Assembly (NCBI GenBank): GCA_017965425.1
Contig: JAGCPY010000031.1
Coordinates: 1-60,406 of the forward strand
From: Bacteroidaceae bacterium
Lineage (GTDB): Bacteria > Bacteroidota > Bacteroidia > Bacteroidales > Bacteroidaceae
Length of the DNA: 60,406 nt
Direction of reading: 5' to 3'
Shown here: positions 51,715 through 60,406 of the stretch, one piece after another
Numbering within the stretch: position 1 is the first letter of the stretch
Layout: every line of letters starts with the position of its first letter
Position numbers and translations under genes: made by a program
Notes under the pieces: model-generated
Told to the model about the DNA's origin: nothing
The model's database searches: none
The model's input: the letters and a program-made list of their open reading frames with translations, nothing else

Positions 51715-52932
51715 TCAGTTTCCATTGAGGATGCGGTCCATCTCATCGAATTCTTTCCCCATGTTCAGGTTCAGGTAAACACGATAAAGTGGTGCCGCCC
51801 ATCGGTCCTTGGCTTCGGGTTGAAGCTCGCGGACACGCTCCATTGGCTGTTTGGCCAGTTGATATAACTCGCGGATGCGCTGCTGGTCTTTGAAACTCTG
51901 CGGATTGGTCACGTCGGTGCAGGCATTCTCGGTGTGGATGACAGCCAGGTTCAAAGCCGCGATGCCTTTGTTGTACAGTGCATCGACGTAGTTGCTGTCT
52001 CGTGCGAGACAGGAATCACAGGCAACGATGACTTCCGCGTCCTTATGTTGCTTGATGAGAATCTGGCTCTTGGCATACCAATATAAAGGCACGGAGGGGT
52101 CTAACTGAATCAGCGAATCGGCCACGGCAAGACCCTTGTCGAGTTGGTCTTCAAGAAAAAGGTGGTCGATGAGTCGGGTGAAGAAGTAAGCGTGGTGTGG
52201 GTATTCGCGCATACCATTCCACAATTCTCGTTCCCACTGTACAGTGTCGCCTTTGCTCTCCCATGCGCGAACAAGCAGTTCCTGAATGAGCTCATTCTCC
52301 TGGCCTGCCTGTTTGGCCGGTAGGGAGTACTTGATGAGACCGTCATAGTTATTGCTTCTGTAGGCTGCCAATGCTGCTAAGTAGTTGGCCATCGGCAGGT
52401 TCTCGTCTGAGGCTACGGTCTTGTCGCCCTCGAACAGCGGATGATTGACGATGTTGATATAAGTGTTGAAGATGGAATAGGCTTTCGCCATCTGGTCATG
52501 GCGAAAGAACCAATTGGCACCCGCCCAGAGGTTAGGCCGATAACGTAAAAGCAGGTCATGGTTCTTCTTGCGGTTGAGGATCTTGACACGTCCTTTCTCG
52601 TCGGGCAAACACGTCACACTGTCGGCTTGCTGGATGTATTGGTACATGTCGAAAATCGAAGAGAAGAACTTCACTGTGTCGTAGGGCTGTTTCAGATAGA
52701 GCTTCACGTTCTCAGCTTCGTTGATTCGCTGACTGCACTCGGCGGCCAGCTGATAGCACTCCACCCTGTCGGCGTGCAAAGTGCCAGGTTTGACCGCTTC
52801 GGCCAGGAGGTTTTTGGCTGTCTGTTCCAGGTTAGAGCGCTTCTTCAGAGCTTCGCGGGCCTGTCGTAGCACGCTGGCTGAAAAAGCGGGCAGTGTTATC
52901 AAGAGGAAGAAGAAGAAAGCAGTTTTTTTCAT
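51715..52932 (-). CDS. Secreted TPR-like protein of unknown function
   Basis: 405 residues from ATG 52932, where a signal peptide starts (MKKTAFFFFLLITLPAFSAS). The rest is helical with degenerate TPR-type pairs (AECSQRINEAENVKLYLKQ, NLWAGANWFFRHDQMAKAYSIF, YALAALAAYRSNNYDGL-like repeats, ALYNKGIAALNLAVIHTENA). It lies 12 bp upstream of the sensor kinase gene and on the same strand, so it is likely part of that operon and could be a periplasmic partner. It is similar in plan to the next protein upstream (53143-54429), possibly a paralogue. Confidence 0.75.
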   Translation of the reverse strand: MKKTAFFFFLLITLPAFSASVLRQAREALKKRSNLEQTAKNLLAEAVKPGTLHADRVECYQLAAECSQRINEAENVKLYLKQPYDTVKFFSSIFDMYQYIQQADSVTCLPDEKGRVKILNRKKNHDLLLRYRPNLWAGANWFFRHDQMAKAYSIFNTYINIVNHPLFEGDKTVASDENLPMANYLAALAAYRSNNYDGLIKYSLPAKQAGQENELIQELLVRAWESKGDTVQWERELWNGMREYPHHAYFFTRLIDHLFLEDQLDKGLAVADSLIQLDPSVPLYWYAKSQILIKQHKDAEVIVACDSCLARDSNYVDALYNKGIAALNLAVIHTENACTDVTNPQSFKDQQRIRELYQLAKQPMERVRELQPEAKDRWAAPLYRVYLNLNMGKEFDEMDRILNGN

Positions 52933-53065
52933 AGATGAAACGGGCGACCGTCTGTCGTCTTGTTTTTGGCTGCAAATATATAGCAATTAACCCGTGCGAC
53001 AAAATAAGCGTGGTTAAAACTTGTTACTTCTCTATAGAAAAAACGAAAAAGCAACAAAGAAAACT

Positions 53066-53105
53066 ATAAAAACATGCGCCAACGGAGTCCTGACCGTTGG
53101 CGCAT
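53066..53105 (-). terminator. Terminator after the gyrA-linked TPR gene
   Basis: A perfect 12-bp stem ATGCGCCAACGG/CCGTTGGCGCAT with loop AGTCCTGA. On the minus strand it is followed by GTTTTTATAG. It separates the gyrA-side transcript from the kinase operon. Confidence 0.85.
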
Positions 53106-53142
53106 GATGGATGTAACCAGCAAAAGTGCGATGCCGAAAGGC

Positions 53143-54429
53143 TTATTCACACAGCTTCTCCATCTCTGCCTGCTTGGCTTTGTTGCCAAGGATGTAATAG
53201 ACAGTGGCCAGACGTGAAGCCCATTTGTGAGGATTTCCGGGTTCCAGTTCCTGTACCTTCAGGAAGAACGGTTCTGCCTTGGCGTACTCGGCCTTCACCT
53301 TTTCAATTTCAGCTTTCTGCTGGGCGGGCGTCATCTTCTTGCCCGTGAGCTTGTCATTCATTTCATAACCGATGTTGGAGTAGCAGACACCGGCGTTGTA
53401 ATAGGCATCCGAGAACTCTGAATCTGCTTGGATGGCCTTCTCGAAGAACGGAAGAGCCTCGGCATTCTTGTTGTCCTGCATCAACACAGCGCCTTTCGCA
53501 TAGTTGGCCAGCTTGCTCTCTCCGTCCTGCTTCAGCAAGTCCTCGGAGAAGGCCAGTGCAGCCTTGAGGTCGTTGCGGTTAAAGTAGTAAGCCAGTACGT
53601 TTTGTGTGATGCCTTCGTTGCCGACAGGGTCAGTCAGAACAATCTCCTTGCTGGCCTTAAGCCATCCCAGCGTGTCACCCTGCTCGACGAGAGCCGTCAG
53701 GTAGAGTTGGTTCACCTGATCCTTCTCCTGGGTGTAGTTGCGGGCCTGGGGAAGAAACTCCATCAGCGTCTTGTAGTCTTTTGCAAAATAAGCCGACAGA
53801 CAGGTGAAGTAGGCGATCTGCGGGGTCTGTTCATCCTGTTCCAAAGCCGCTGCGTCTGTTCCGAGTATGGTGTAGGCCTTCGGGTAGTTCATCCAACGCT
53901 TGAAAGCATCAACGGCCTTCATGTAGTCGGCTGGCTTCTGAGAGCTTTGTGCATTTTGGAAGAACATCTGACCGCAATAGGCAACGTAAGGACGGAACTT
54001 AATGATGTCGAGTTTGTTAGGAATGATGAACTTGGGTTCCTTGGCGTCCTTCTCTGCAAGGTAAGCTTTTTCCTTAGCATCGAGTGCAGCATAGAGTTCT
54101 TTTGCCAACTTGGCCGTGTCGAGCGGTTCCTTGGCAATGATGTGGTCGATTTCGGGGCTGAAGGTGAACATGTGGAGCTTACCCATGATATCCCACGCGT
54201 TAGCCATTTCTTTCTTGGTCTCGGGGCTGGTGAGTGTAGGGGTAATCATGGTGAAGGCTTCTGCCATCATCTGTTTCAACTTATCGTTCTCCTTTGGTGT
54301 CCTTTGTGGATTGGCCATGAGATTTTGAATCTCTTCCAGGTTGACGCGTACCTTGCGTACGATTTTGTCTTGAGCAGACAGCGAAACAGTCACTGCCATG
54401 AGTGCAAGTGCACATAAAATCTTTTTCAT
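53143..54429 (-). CDS. Secreted tetratricopeptide-repeat protein
   Basis: 428 residues with a signal peptide (MKKILCALALMAVTVSLSAQ). TPR units are clear in the second half: NVLAYYFNRNDLKAALAFSEDLLK, ANYAKGAVLMQDNKNAEALPFFEKAIQ, FSDAYYNAGVCYSNIG, AEPFFLKVQELEPGNPHKWASRLATVYYILG. It presumably acts as a periplasmic protein-interaction scaffold. It is placed 100 bp after gyrA on the same strand, an arrangement I recall as common in Bacteroides. The long opposite-strand frame here is a shadow. Confidence 0.85.
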   Translation of the reverse strand: MKKILCALALMAVTVSLSAQDKIVRKVRVNLEEIQNLMANPQRTPKENDKLKQMMAEAFTMITPTLTSPETKKEMANAWDIMGKLHMFTFSPEIDHIIAKEPLDTAKLAKELYAALDAKEKAYLAEKDAKEPKFIIPNKLDIIKFRPYVAYCGQMFFQNAQSSQKPADYMKAVDAFKRWMNYPKAYTILGTDAAALEQDEQTPQIAYFTCLSAYFAKDYKTLMEFLPQARNYTQEKDQVNQLYLTALVEQGDTLGWLKASKEIVLTDPVGNEGITQNVLAYYFNRNDLKAALAFSEDLLKQDGESKLANYAKGAVLMQDNKNAEALPFFEKAIQADSEFSDAYYNAGVCYSNIGYEMNDKLTGKKMTPAQQKAEIEKVKAEYAKAEPFFLKVQELEPGNPHKWASRLATVYYILGNKAKQAEMEKLCE

Positions 54430-54528
54430 AAGTCTGATTGTGTTAGTTTACAGATTCTTGTTTTCTATTTCTAAGGAGTGAACCCTCGGCTCATCTCTTT
54501 TATAGAGACAGGCCGAGGGATAAAAGGT

Positions 54529-57081
54529 TTATTGTTGATCGTCGCGGTCGAGTGTGAGGGTTTGACCGTCGCTCAGCTCAGTGGGTTCTGCCAGTTCGCT
54601 GGCACGGGCATCCTCGGGCAGGCTTTCCTCGTCGTCCTCCGTGGGCACGACGCACACATTGGCGATGGTGTCGTTGCGCTTCTGCAGTTCGATGAGTTTG
54701 ACGCCTTGTGTGGCACGACCTTGAATCTTGATGCTCTCGAGCTTCAGCCGGATGGTGACACCGCTCTTGTTGATGATCATCAGGTCTTCATCGTTGGTGA
54801 CACTCTTAATGGCTGTCAACAGACCTGTCTTCTCGGTGACTTCGAGGGTCTTGACACCCTTGCCGCCACGGTTGGTGATGCGGTAGTCGTTGACATCGGA
54901 CCGTTTGCCATAGCCCTTTTCGCTGACCACGAGGATGGTTTCCTCTTCGGGCTTATCGACCACCACCATGCCGACGACTTCGTTGCCTTCGCCTTCCAGG
55001 GTGATACCCCTGACACCTGTGGCGGTTCGGCCCATGGCGCGTACGGCGCTTTCGTTGAAGCGGACGGCACGACCCTGGCGGCTGGCAATGACGACCTCGT
55101 TCTCGCCATTGGTCAGTGCCACATCAACGACACGGTCGCCGTCGGCGATGTTGATGGCATTGACGCCATTCGTGCGTGGACGGCTATAATCGGCCAGGGA
55201 AGTCTTCTTGATGGTGCCGTTCTTGGTGCAGAAGAGCACATAGTGCGAGGCGTTGAAGTCGGCATCGTTGAGCTTGCGCACATAGAGGCAAGCATTCACC
55301 GCATCGTCTGGTTCGATGTTGAGCATGTTCTGGATGGCACGCCCCTTGCTGTTCTTTGCACCTTCTGGGATGTCGTACACCTTGAGCCAGTAGCAACGTC
55401 CTTTCTTGGTGAAGAAGAGCATCGTATTGTGCATCGTGGCCCGGTAGAGGTATTCGATGAAGTCGGCATCGCGTGTGCTGCTGCCCTTTGACCCAACGCC
55501 TCCACGGCCTTGAGCACGGAACTCTGCCAACGGTGTGCGTTTGATGTAACCCATGTGCGAGATGGTGATAACCACCTCATCGTCAGCATAGAAGTCTTCG
55601 GGGTTGAATTCTTCACTTGAATAGACGATTTCGGAACGGCGTGCATCTCCGAACTTCTCTTTCACTTCGAGAAGCTCGTCTTTGATTACCTTCCAGCACA
55701 GTGCGTCATCAGTCAGAATCTGGTTGTAGTATTCGATCTTCTTCATCAGTTCGTCGTACTCGGCGTGCAACTTTTCCTGTTGCAGACCTGTCAGCTGGGC
55801 CAGACGCATATCAACGATGGCTTTGCTCTGCAATTCGTCGAGATTGAAACGAGCTTCCAGACGCTGGCGAGCCTGCTCGGGTGAACGGCTCTCCTTGATG
55901 ATGTGTACCACCTCGTCGATGTTGTCTGAAGCGATGATCAGTCCTTCCAAGATATGTGCACGTTCCTCGGCCTTCCGCTTGTCATATTCCGTGCGGCGGA
56001 TGACTACTTCGTGACGGTGTTCGACGAAACATTGAATCATATCACGCAGCGTCATCAACTTTGGACGACCATTCACCAATGCAATCGAGTTAACCGAGAA
56101 CGATGTTTGCAACTGTGTCAGCTTGAACAGCTTGTTCAGTACGACGTTAGCGTTGAAATCGCGCTTGACGTCGATGACGATGCGCATCCCTTCGCGGTCG
56201 CTCTCGTCGTTAGCATTGCTGATGCCTTCTATCTTATGCTCGTTCACGAGGTCGGCAATCGCCTTGATGAGTTCCGCCTTGTTGACACCGTAAGGGATTT
56301 CACGCACGATGATCTTATCGTGAGTCTCGCCAGGTTCAATCTCTGCTTTTGCACGCATGACGATACGTCCGCGACCAGTCTCATAGGCATCGCGAACGCC
56401 CTGCATTCCATAGATGTAGGCTCCTGTGGGGAAATCCGGCGCAGGAATATACTTCATCAATCCGGCCACGTCGATGTCGGGGTTGTCGATGTAGGCAATG
56501 CTCGCGTCGATGGCCTCGCCCAGATTGTGCGTCGGAATGTTCGTAGCCATACCGACAGCGATACCCGTGGCACCATTGACCAGCAAGTTCGGAATCAGGG
56601 TCGGCAGCACTGTCGGCTCCTTCTCCTTACCGTCGAAGTTGTCGGCCATATCTACCGTTTCCTTCTCCAGGTCTTGCATCATCGCCTCGCCCATCTGTGA
56701 CAGTCGGGCTTCCGTATAACGCATGGCAGCCGGCGAGTCACCATCGACGGAACCGAAGTTTCCTTGTCCGTCCACGAGGGTGTAGCGCATGTTCCAGTCT
56801 TGGGCAAGGCGCACCATTGCGAAGTAAACGCTCGAGTCGCCGTGTGGATGGTAGTGACCGAGCACGTTACCTACCGTGCGGGCGCATTTGCGGTAGTCGC
56901 GATCGTGGGTGTTGCCGTCCACGCGCATACCATATAATATACGTCGGTGAACCGGCTTGAATCCGTCGCGCGCATCGGGCAAGGCGCGAGCCACAATGAC
57001 GGACATCGAGTAGTCGAGAAACGACGAACGCATCTCTCGCTCAATGTCCACTTTGATAATTCTGTCTTCTGAATCTTGCAT
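54529..57081 (-). CDS. gyrA: DNA gyrase subunit A
   Basis: 850 residues. [42 protein letters not shown] (quinolone region) and catalytic Tyr122 in [10 protein letters not shown] are present. The C-terminal beta-pinwheel contains a GyrA box (QGRGGVG) rather than the CTD of ParC, so the gyrase assignment is preferred over topoisomerase IV. With GyrB it introduces negative supercoils. At the position of E. coli Asp87 the residue is Phe (S83-S-V-Y-F87). A hairpin element shared with the prs leader sits just upstream of the start. Confidence 0.95.
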   Translation of the reverse strand: MQDSEDRIIKVDIEREMRSSFLDYSMSVIVARALPDARDGFKPVHRRILYGMRVDGNTHDRDYRKCARTVGNVLGHYHPHGDSSVYFAMVRLAQDWNMRYTLVDGQGNFGSVDGDSPAAMRYTEARLSQMGEAMMQDLEKETVDMADNFDGKEKEPTVLPTLIPNLLVNGATGIAVGMATNIPTHNLGEAIDASIAYIDNPDIDVAGLMKYIPAPDFPTGAYIYGMQGVRDAYETGRGRIVMRAKAEIEPGETHDKIIVREIPYGVNKAELIKAIADLVNEHKIEGISNANDESDREGMRIVIDVKRDFNANVVLNKLFKLTQLQTSFSVNSIALVNGRPKLMTLRDMIQCFVEHRHEVVIRRTEYDKRKAEERAHILEGLIIASDNIDEVVHIIKESRSPEQARQRLEARFNLDELQSKAIVDMRLAQLTGLQQEKLHAEYDELMKKIEYYNQILTDDALCWKVIKDELLEVKEKFGDARRSEIVYSSEEFNPEDFYADDEVVITISHMGYIKRTPLAEFRAQGRGGVGSKGSSTRDADFIEYLYRATMHNTMLFFTKKGRCYWLKVYDIPEGAKNSKGRAIQNMLNIEPDDAVNACLYVRKLNDADFNASHYVLFCTKNGTIKKTSLADYSRPRTNGVNAINIADGDRVVDVALTNGENEVVIASRQGRAVRFNESAVRAMGRTATGVRGITLEGEGNEVVGMVVVDKPEEETILVVSEKGYGKRSDVNDYRITNRGGKGVKTLEVTEKTGLLTAIKSVTNDEDLMIINKSGVTIRLKLESIKIQGRATQGVKLIELQKRNDTIANVCVVPTEDDEESLPEDARASELAEPTELSDGQTLTLDRDDQQ

Positions 57082-57088
57082 GTCTTAT

Positions 57089-57109
57089 CGCGGCTTCTGC
57101 CGCAGTTTA
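57089..57109 (-). promoter_or_regulatory. Leader hairpin upstream of gyrA
   Basis: On the minus strand TAAACTGCGGCAGAAGCCGCG: stem GCGGC/GCCGC, loop AGAA, ending 7 bases before the ATG. It differs from the prs leader element by one inserted base and one substitution. Confidence 0.6.
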
Positions 57110-57463
57110 TGATTTAATGTTTCTTTTTGCTCTCGTTGTCGCTTTAAAGACCACTTTCAGGTGAGGCTTGGTGGTCGTTTATTTGTAAAATAATTTCTTT
57201 TTGGCATTTCCCTTTCAAGGCCGTAGAGGCCAAATTTTGCCCCTTTTTGCCTAAATGTGCTATCATGCGCTTCAAAAAGTGCACAAAAATACTGCTTTTT
57301 CCTCACCCCACCAAATCTTTCTCCAAAAATCAACACAATCAATCATCATTCCTGCCACTTCCACCTGCCTTAACACGAAAGGAGAAGACATCGGGCTTCT
57401 ATCCACTTAAACTAAATACTAAGAATACTGGTTAAAACAGAACAATATATCAACCATTTTATG
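57110..57463. other. Non-coding gap between gyrA and cstA
   Basis: About 350 A/T-rich bases between divergent genes. Apart from the gyrA leader hairpin at one edge and the cstA promoter at the other, I see no gene, no family A-C repeat and no stable hairpin. Confidence 0.6.
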
Positions 57464-57471
57464 TACCTTTG
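57464..57471 (+). promoter_or_regulatory. Promoter -7 box for cstA
   Basis: TACCTTTG in the TACCTTTGCAGCCGAAAAAAC context, 35 bp before the ATG at 57507. Confidence 0.7.
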
Positions 57472-57506
57472 CAGCCGAAAAAACAAAAACAGATACTTTC
57501 AACGTC

Positions 57507-58979
57507 ATGCTTTCATTCACACTCAGCATTGTAGCCCTTTTCCTTGGCTACATGATTTATGGCCGTTTTGCCGAGCACGTCTTCGGTCCAGATGACCGTG
57601 AGACACCTGCCATCCGCAAGGCCGACAAGGTCGATTACATCGTCCTCCCGTCGTGGCGCATCTTCATGATCCAGTTTCTCAACATTGCGGGTACGGGGCC
57701 CATCTTTGGTGCCATCATGGGGATGTGGTTTGGTCCTTCGGCCTACCTCTGGATTGTCTTCGGCTGCATCTTTGGCGGTGCTGTCCACGACTACATCAGC
57801 GGAATGATGTCTCTGCGACACGATGGCTGTGGCTTGGCCGAACTTACCGGTTTGTATCTTGGCTCAACAGCTCGCAAGGCGCTCATCTTCTTCACCATGC
57901 TGATGATGGTGCTCGTCGGAGCCTTTTTCGTCTATTGTCCGGCCATCATCCTCAGCGGCATCTGGGGCGACAAGATGATGTGGGTTGTGATTATCTTTAT
58001 TTACTACATCGCCACAACCATGATGCCTATTGACAAGGTGATAGGACGCATTTATCCTGCCTTTGCCTTGTCGATGCTTTTCATGGTCATTGCAATGGCT
58101 GTTGTGTTGTTCATCAAGCAACCCGTGCTGCCAGAAGTTTGGGACGGCCTTGGCAACTTGGGGGCAGAACGGCTCGGCTTGCAGCAGCCCATCTTCCCTG
58201 CCCTCTTTGTGACCATCGCCTGCGGAGCCGTCAGCGGGTTCCACGCTACGCAGTCACCCATGATGGCTCGTTGCATGAAGAGCGAACGACAAGGGCGTCC
58301 CATCTTCTATGGTGCCATGATCACCGAAGGAGTGGTGGCGCTTGTCTGGGCAACCATCTCCAGCTATTTTTTCTTTGCCGACGGATGGAAAGACGTCTGT
58401 TCGCCCGAAGTCATACAGCAGTTTACGAACCAAACCGAGCGTTCGCTCATTCAATACTTCGATGCACCAACTGTGGTGACTACGATTTGTGCCAGCTGGC
58501 TCGGCATCGCTGGCAGCATACTCGCCTTGCTCGGAGTGGTGGCCGCTCCCATCACCACGGGAGGTAGCAGCTTCCGGACGGCCCGTCTCATCCTCTCCGA
58601 AGCTTTTCATCTTAAACAGACGAATGCACGATCACGACTTCTCTTGAGCTTGCCTGTGTTCGCCGTCGGCATCGCACTCCTCGCATGGCAGATTGGCAAC
58701 CCATCTGGGTTCAGCACCGTTTGGCAGTACGTGGCATGGGGAACACAGCTCATGGCGGCTGTCACGCTCTGGGTCTGCTCCGTTTACCTCTCACGCCAGC
58801 ATAAGCCTTATCTGCTCACCCTCCTGCCAGCACTCTTCATGACAATGGTGGTTGTTGACTTCTTTCTCTTCTCGCCAACCATCCTCAATCTTGACGAATC
58901 GCTTTCACTCGTGATAGCTGCCATCGTCACCGCTGCAGCCCTCACCCGTTTCATCTTTTGGAAGATTAGCACGAAATAA
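57507..58979 (+). CDS. cstA: Carbon starvation protein CstA family transporter
   Basis: 490 residues, polytopic with about twelve hydrophobic segments. Family stretches: GYMIYGRFAEHVFGPDDRETPA, FMIQFLNIAGTGPIFGAIMG, WIVFGCIFGGAVHDYISGMM, ACGAVSGFHATQSPMMARCM. It is shorter than the ~700-residue E. coli protein but of the size common in Bacteroidetes. CstA proteins take up peptides or pyruvate under carbon limitation. No terminator is obvious; a 670-bp repeat-rich gap follows. Confidence 0.93.
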   Translation: MLSFTLSIVALFLGYMIYGRFAEHVFGPDDRETPAIRKADKVDYIVLPSWRIFMIQFLNIAGTGPIFGAIMGMWFGPSAYLWIVFGCIFGGAVHDYISGMMSLRHDGCGLAELTGLYLGSTARKALIFFTMLMMVLVGAFFVYCPAIILSGIWGDKMMWVVIIFIYYIATTMMPIDKVIGRIYPAFALSMLFMVIAMAVVLFIKQPVLPEVWDGLGNLGAERLGLQQPIFPALFVTIACGAVSGFHATQSPMMARCMKSERQGRPIFYGAMITEGVVALVWATISSYFFFADGWKDVCSPEVIQQFTNQTERSLIQYFDAPTVVTTICASWLGIAGSILALLGVVAAPITTGGSSFRTARLILSEAFHLKQTNARSRLLLSLPVFAVGIALLAWQIGNPSGFSTVWQYVAWGTQLMAAVTLWVCSVYLSRQHKPYLLTLLPALFMTMVVVDFFLFSPTILNLDESLSLVIAAIVTAAALTRFIFWKISTK

Positions 58980-59123
58980 CTCGTATTTCGGTTGTGAATA
59001 AAGCACGGAATAGGTCTTGGAGAAGTGAATCGGGAAGGGAAATTGGACTAAAATGACTTCATTTCAATCCGAAACACTCCCGACAGGAACAGCTGAACGC
59101 GCAAACATGTACATGATTTGTCT

Positions 59124-59163
59124 GGAACGTGTACACCTTCCCGCTGTAAGGTGTACACGTTCC
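59124..59163. repeat. Family-C palindrome, copy 4
   Basis: GGAACGTGTACACCTT and AAGGTGTACACGTTCC, a perfect 16-bp stem with an 8-base centre. It lies 145 bp after cstA, with no T-run. Confidence 0.88.
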
Positions 59164-59218
59164 ACGCTTCTGCCCAAGATACAACTTACCACACCCTCTA
59201 AACATGTCTTTTTCAGGA

Positions 59219-59292
59219 AAAATCCCTCAATCCCTCACCTGCAAGTCTCTTAAAGCCAGGAAGATAATCCACCCTGTGAGGGATTGAGACTT
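59219..59292. repeat. Family-B element 4, minimal form
   Basis: AAAATCCCTCAATCCCTCACC and the inverted end GTGAGGGATTGAGAC with only about 35 bases between. The internal 11-bp clusters are absent. It is flanked on both sides by family-C palindromes. Confidence 0.8.
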
Positions 59293-59363
59293 TTTTTCAC
59301 ATTTCCTATGGATAGATGGTCATTGAACGAACCATCTTCTGTACAAGTGCGGCTGAAAATGCA

Positions 59364-59403
59364 GGAAGGTGTACACGTAAAGGCTGACACGTGTACACCT
59401 TCC
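59364..59403. repeat. Family-C palindrome, copy 5
   Basis: GGAAGGTGTACACGT / ACGTGTACACCTTCC, a perfect 15-bp stem, loop AAAGGCTGAC. The half-sites are in opposite order to copy 4, so the two copies face each other across family-B element 4. Confidence 0.88.
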
Positions 59404-59500
59404 ACCTATTTCGTCCATCCACCTCAAATCTTACGACAATCTGCCACCATCAAAAACAAGGCGAGAAAGCGGCTGTTGGCCACACTTTTTCCCCGAATAG

Positions 59501-59532
59501 TTTGGGCAATCAGCAAATACTAACTATCTTTG
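59501..59532 (+). promoter_or_regulatory. Promoter of the beta-helix gene
   Basis: TTTG (59501-59504), 20 bases, then TATCTTTG (59525-59532). Transcription would start near 59540, leaving a leader of about 110 bases before the ATG at 59649. Confidence 0.7.
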
Positions 59533-59648
59533 CGGCATCGAATCAAGAAATAACGCCTAAAATGGACAGATTCCAGTCGGGAAATACACTGGCCTGACCT
59601 GCCGAACAGATAGAACAATTGTAAATATGAAATTATAACTAACAAACT

Positions 59649-60287
59649 ATGAAAAAGATCTTTACGTTATGGATGCTGGCCACGATGATGGTGGCAGGCA
59701 AGAGTTATGCACAAAACAGTCTGGTTGCAACGCTGGAACATAATGAAACAACGACGGTGTTCGTCGGGGTAAACGCCTTGTCAGAAGCACATAATGCCGC
59801 TGTGAATGGTGATCTTATTACACTCAGTAGCGGCACTTTCAATGCGTGCAATATCACAAAGGCCATCACGCTACGCGGTGCGGGCATGGAGTTAGATACC
59901 ATCAATCACATTGAGCCAACGATACTGAATGGTGATTTCGGACTAACGGCATACGTTGATACTTGTGCTGTGACTCTTGAAGGTTTATATCACGATGCAA
60001 ATATCAACCTAACAGGGGATGCCACGCTTCGCAATCCCCTTTTCCTAAAGTGTAGATTGGGTTCTGTAATATGCAACTTTTCAAGTGGAAATTACTACAC
60101 GACTTATAATTATTGGTCAAAAATGGCTAATGCCAAATTTGTGAACTGCATCATTACAAAGTCTATACCATTTTCTGGCACTGCTTCTTTCACGAATTGC
60201 TTGATTACAGACCTTTATCAACATCATACTTCTATGGCTGTTGATATCACAAATTGTATACTTATTTATTCAAGTTTCGCATGTTAA
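59649..60287 (+). pseudogene. Secreted beta-helix-like protein, probably truncated
   Basis: 212 residues. Signal peptide MKKIFTLWMLATMMVAGKSYA, then short beta-helix-like turns (LSEAHNAAVNGDLITLSSG, ITKAITLRGAGMELDTINH, AKFVNCIITKSI, ASFTNCLITDL, VDITNCILIYSS). The recurrent FxNCxI pattern stops abruptly at SFAC, immediately before a sequence with the marks of an insertion sequence end. Relatives normally continue for further coils plus a C-terminal tail. I infer disruption, though a naturally short protein cannot be excluded. A complete promoter lies upstream. Confidence 0.6.
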
Positions 60288-60406
60288 AAATTAGTTGATA
60301 TAAGGTCGCAAAAAAGAGCACAGGGATTTCCGTATGTCGCGGAAATTATGTAACTTTGAAGTGCTAATCACAAAGTACAATAACCCTATGCTCAGCGACA
60401 AAGGTA
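60288..60406 (+). mobile_element. Probable left end of an insertion sequence with transposase start
   Basis: From the stop of the truncated gene the sequence changes to a compact unit: a small hairpin (ATTTCCG/CGGAAAT, 60326-60346), a promoter box TAACTTTG (60351-60358), then an ATG at 60388 opening a frame MLSDKG that runs off the window. This layout (own promoter close to the end, followed by a frame) is typical of Bacteroidetes insertion sequences. The family cannot be named from six codons. Confidence 0.45.

Noticed and set aside
53428-54417. Long plus-strand frame opposite the TPR gene
   Set aside because: The minus-strand frame has a signal peptide, TPR units and a terminator. The plus-strand frame has none of these.
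59053-59523. Small frames in the gap after cstA
   Set aside because: They consist of family-B and family-C repeat sequence and have no protein-like features.

Overview
The window looks like a chromosome segment of a Bacteroidales bacterium, most likely Prevotella or a close relative. This rests on recurrent promoters of the TAnnTTTG type with a TTTG-like box about 20 bases upstream, many lipoproteins and secreted proteins sharing a short C-terminal tail (FDLxGRR...RGxYIVxGKK), a serine palmitoyltransferase, a DUF5112/DUF5113-type sensor kinase, and CCA-less tRNA genes. The genus is an inference; no rRNA is present.

Layout. Positions 1-9858 hold a plus-strand run of envelope genes: the end of a secreted carbohydrate-binding protein, a GH43-like glycosidase, a multi-pass membrane protein, a beta-propeller lipoprotein with a CxxCH haem motif, and a 1205-residue FIVAR/ricin-like repeat protein. 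Positions 10405-13828 (minus) carry a winged-helix protein, a beta-helix lipoprotein and pepD. Positions 13969-17642 (plus) carry a small membrane protein, a Skp-like lipoprotein, prmA and fbp. Positions 18166-29691 (plus) carry an M16 protease, a tricorn-like protease, a ThiE/TenI-like protein, prs, a small periplasmic protein, L-serine dehydratase, an aldose-1-epimerase-like protein and a GT2 enzyme. A minus-strand stable-RNA unit (tRNA-Ser, SRP RNA, tRNA-Thr) lies at 29945-30240. It is followed by serine palmitoyltransferase (minus), diverging from a lipid-kinase gene, a YgiQ-type radical SAM gene and a small secreted protein (plus). Next come tilS (minus), tRNA-Cys (plus), and a minus-strand hisGDCB operon that runs into a GH30-like multidomain glycosidase. 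Positions 44211-54429 (minus) hold uvrD/pcrA, a small membrane protein, a response regulator, a 1252-residue sensor kinase and two TPR proteins. Then come gyrA (minus) and cstA (plus). The window ends in a truncated beta-helix gene that runs into what looks like the left end of an insertion sequence.

The most unusual content is a set of short dispersed repeats. Family A (about 40 bp, C-rich with a GGGAGGGG palindrome) occurs as inverted pairs bracketing the start codon of three secreted-protein genes. In each pair the downstream copy is translated inside the signal-peptide region. A fourth secreted gene has an unrelated perfect 16-bp inverted pair in the same arrangement. A family-A-like copy also extends the N terminus of HisB. 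Family B consists of elements of about 215-230 bp with inverted ends and internal 11-bp direct repeats of the tcacctattcc type. Family C is a palindrome built on GGAAGGTGTACACGTTCC; it sits beside family B at three loci, acts as an apparent terminator at one, and has a diverged copy translated inside UvrD. A further short hairpin element is shared by the leaders of prs and gyrA.

All functions are assigned from motifs and general protein-family knowledge. No database search was run.
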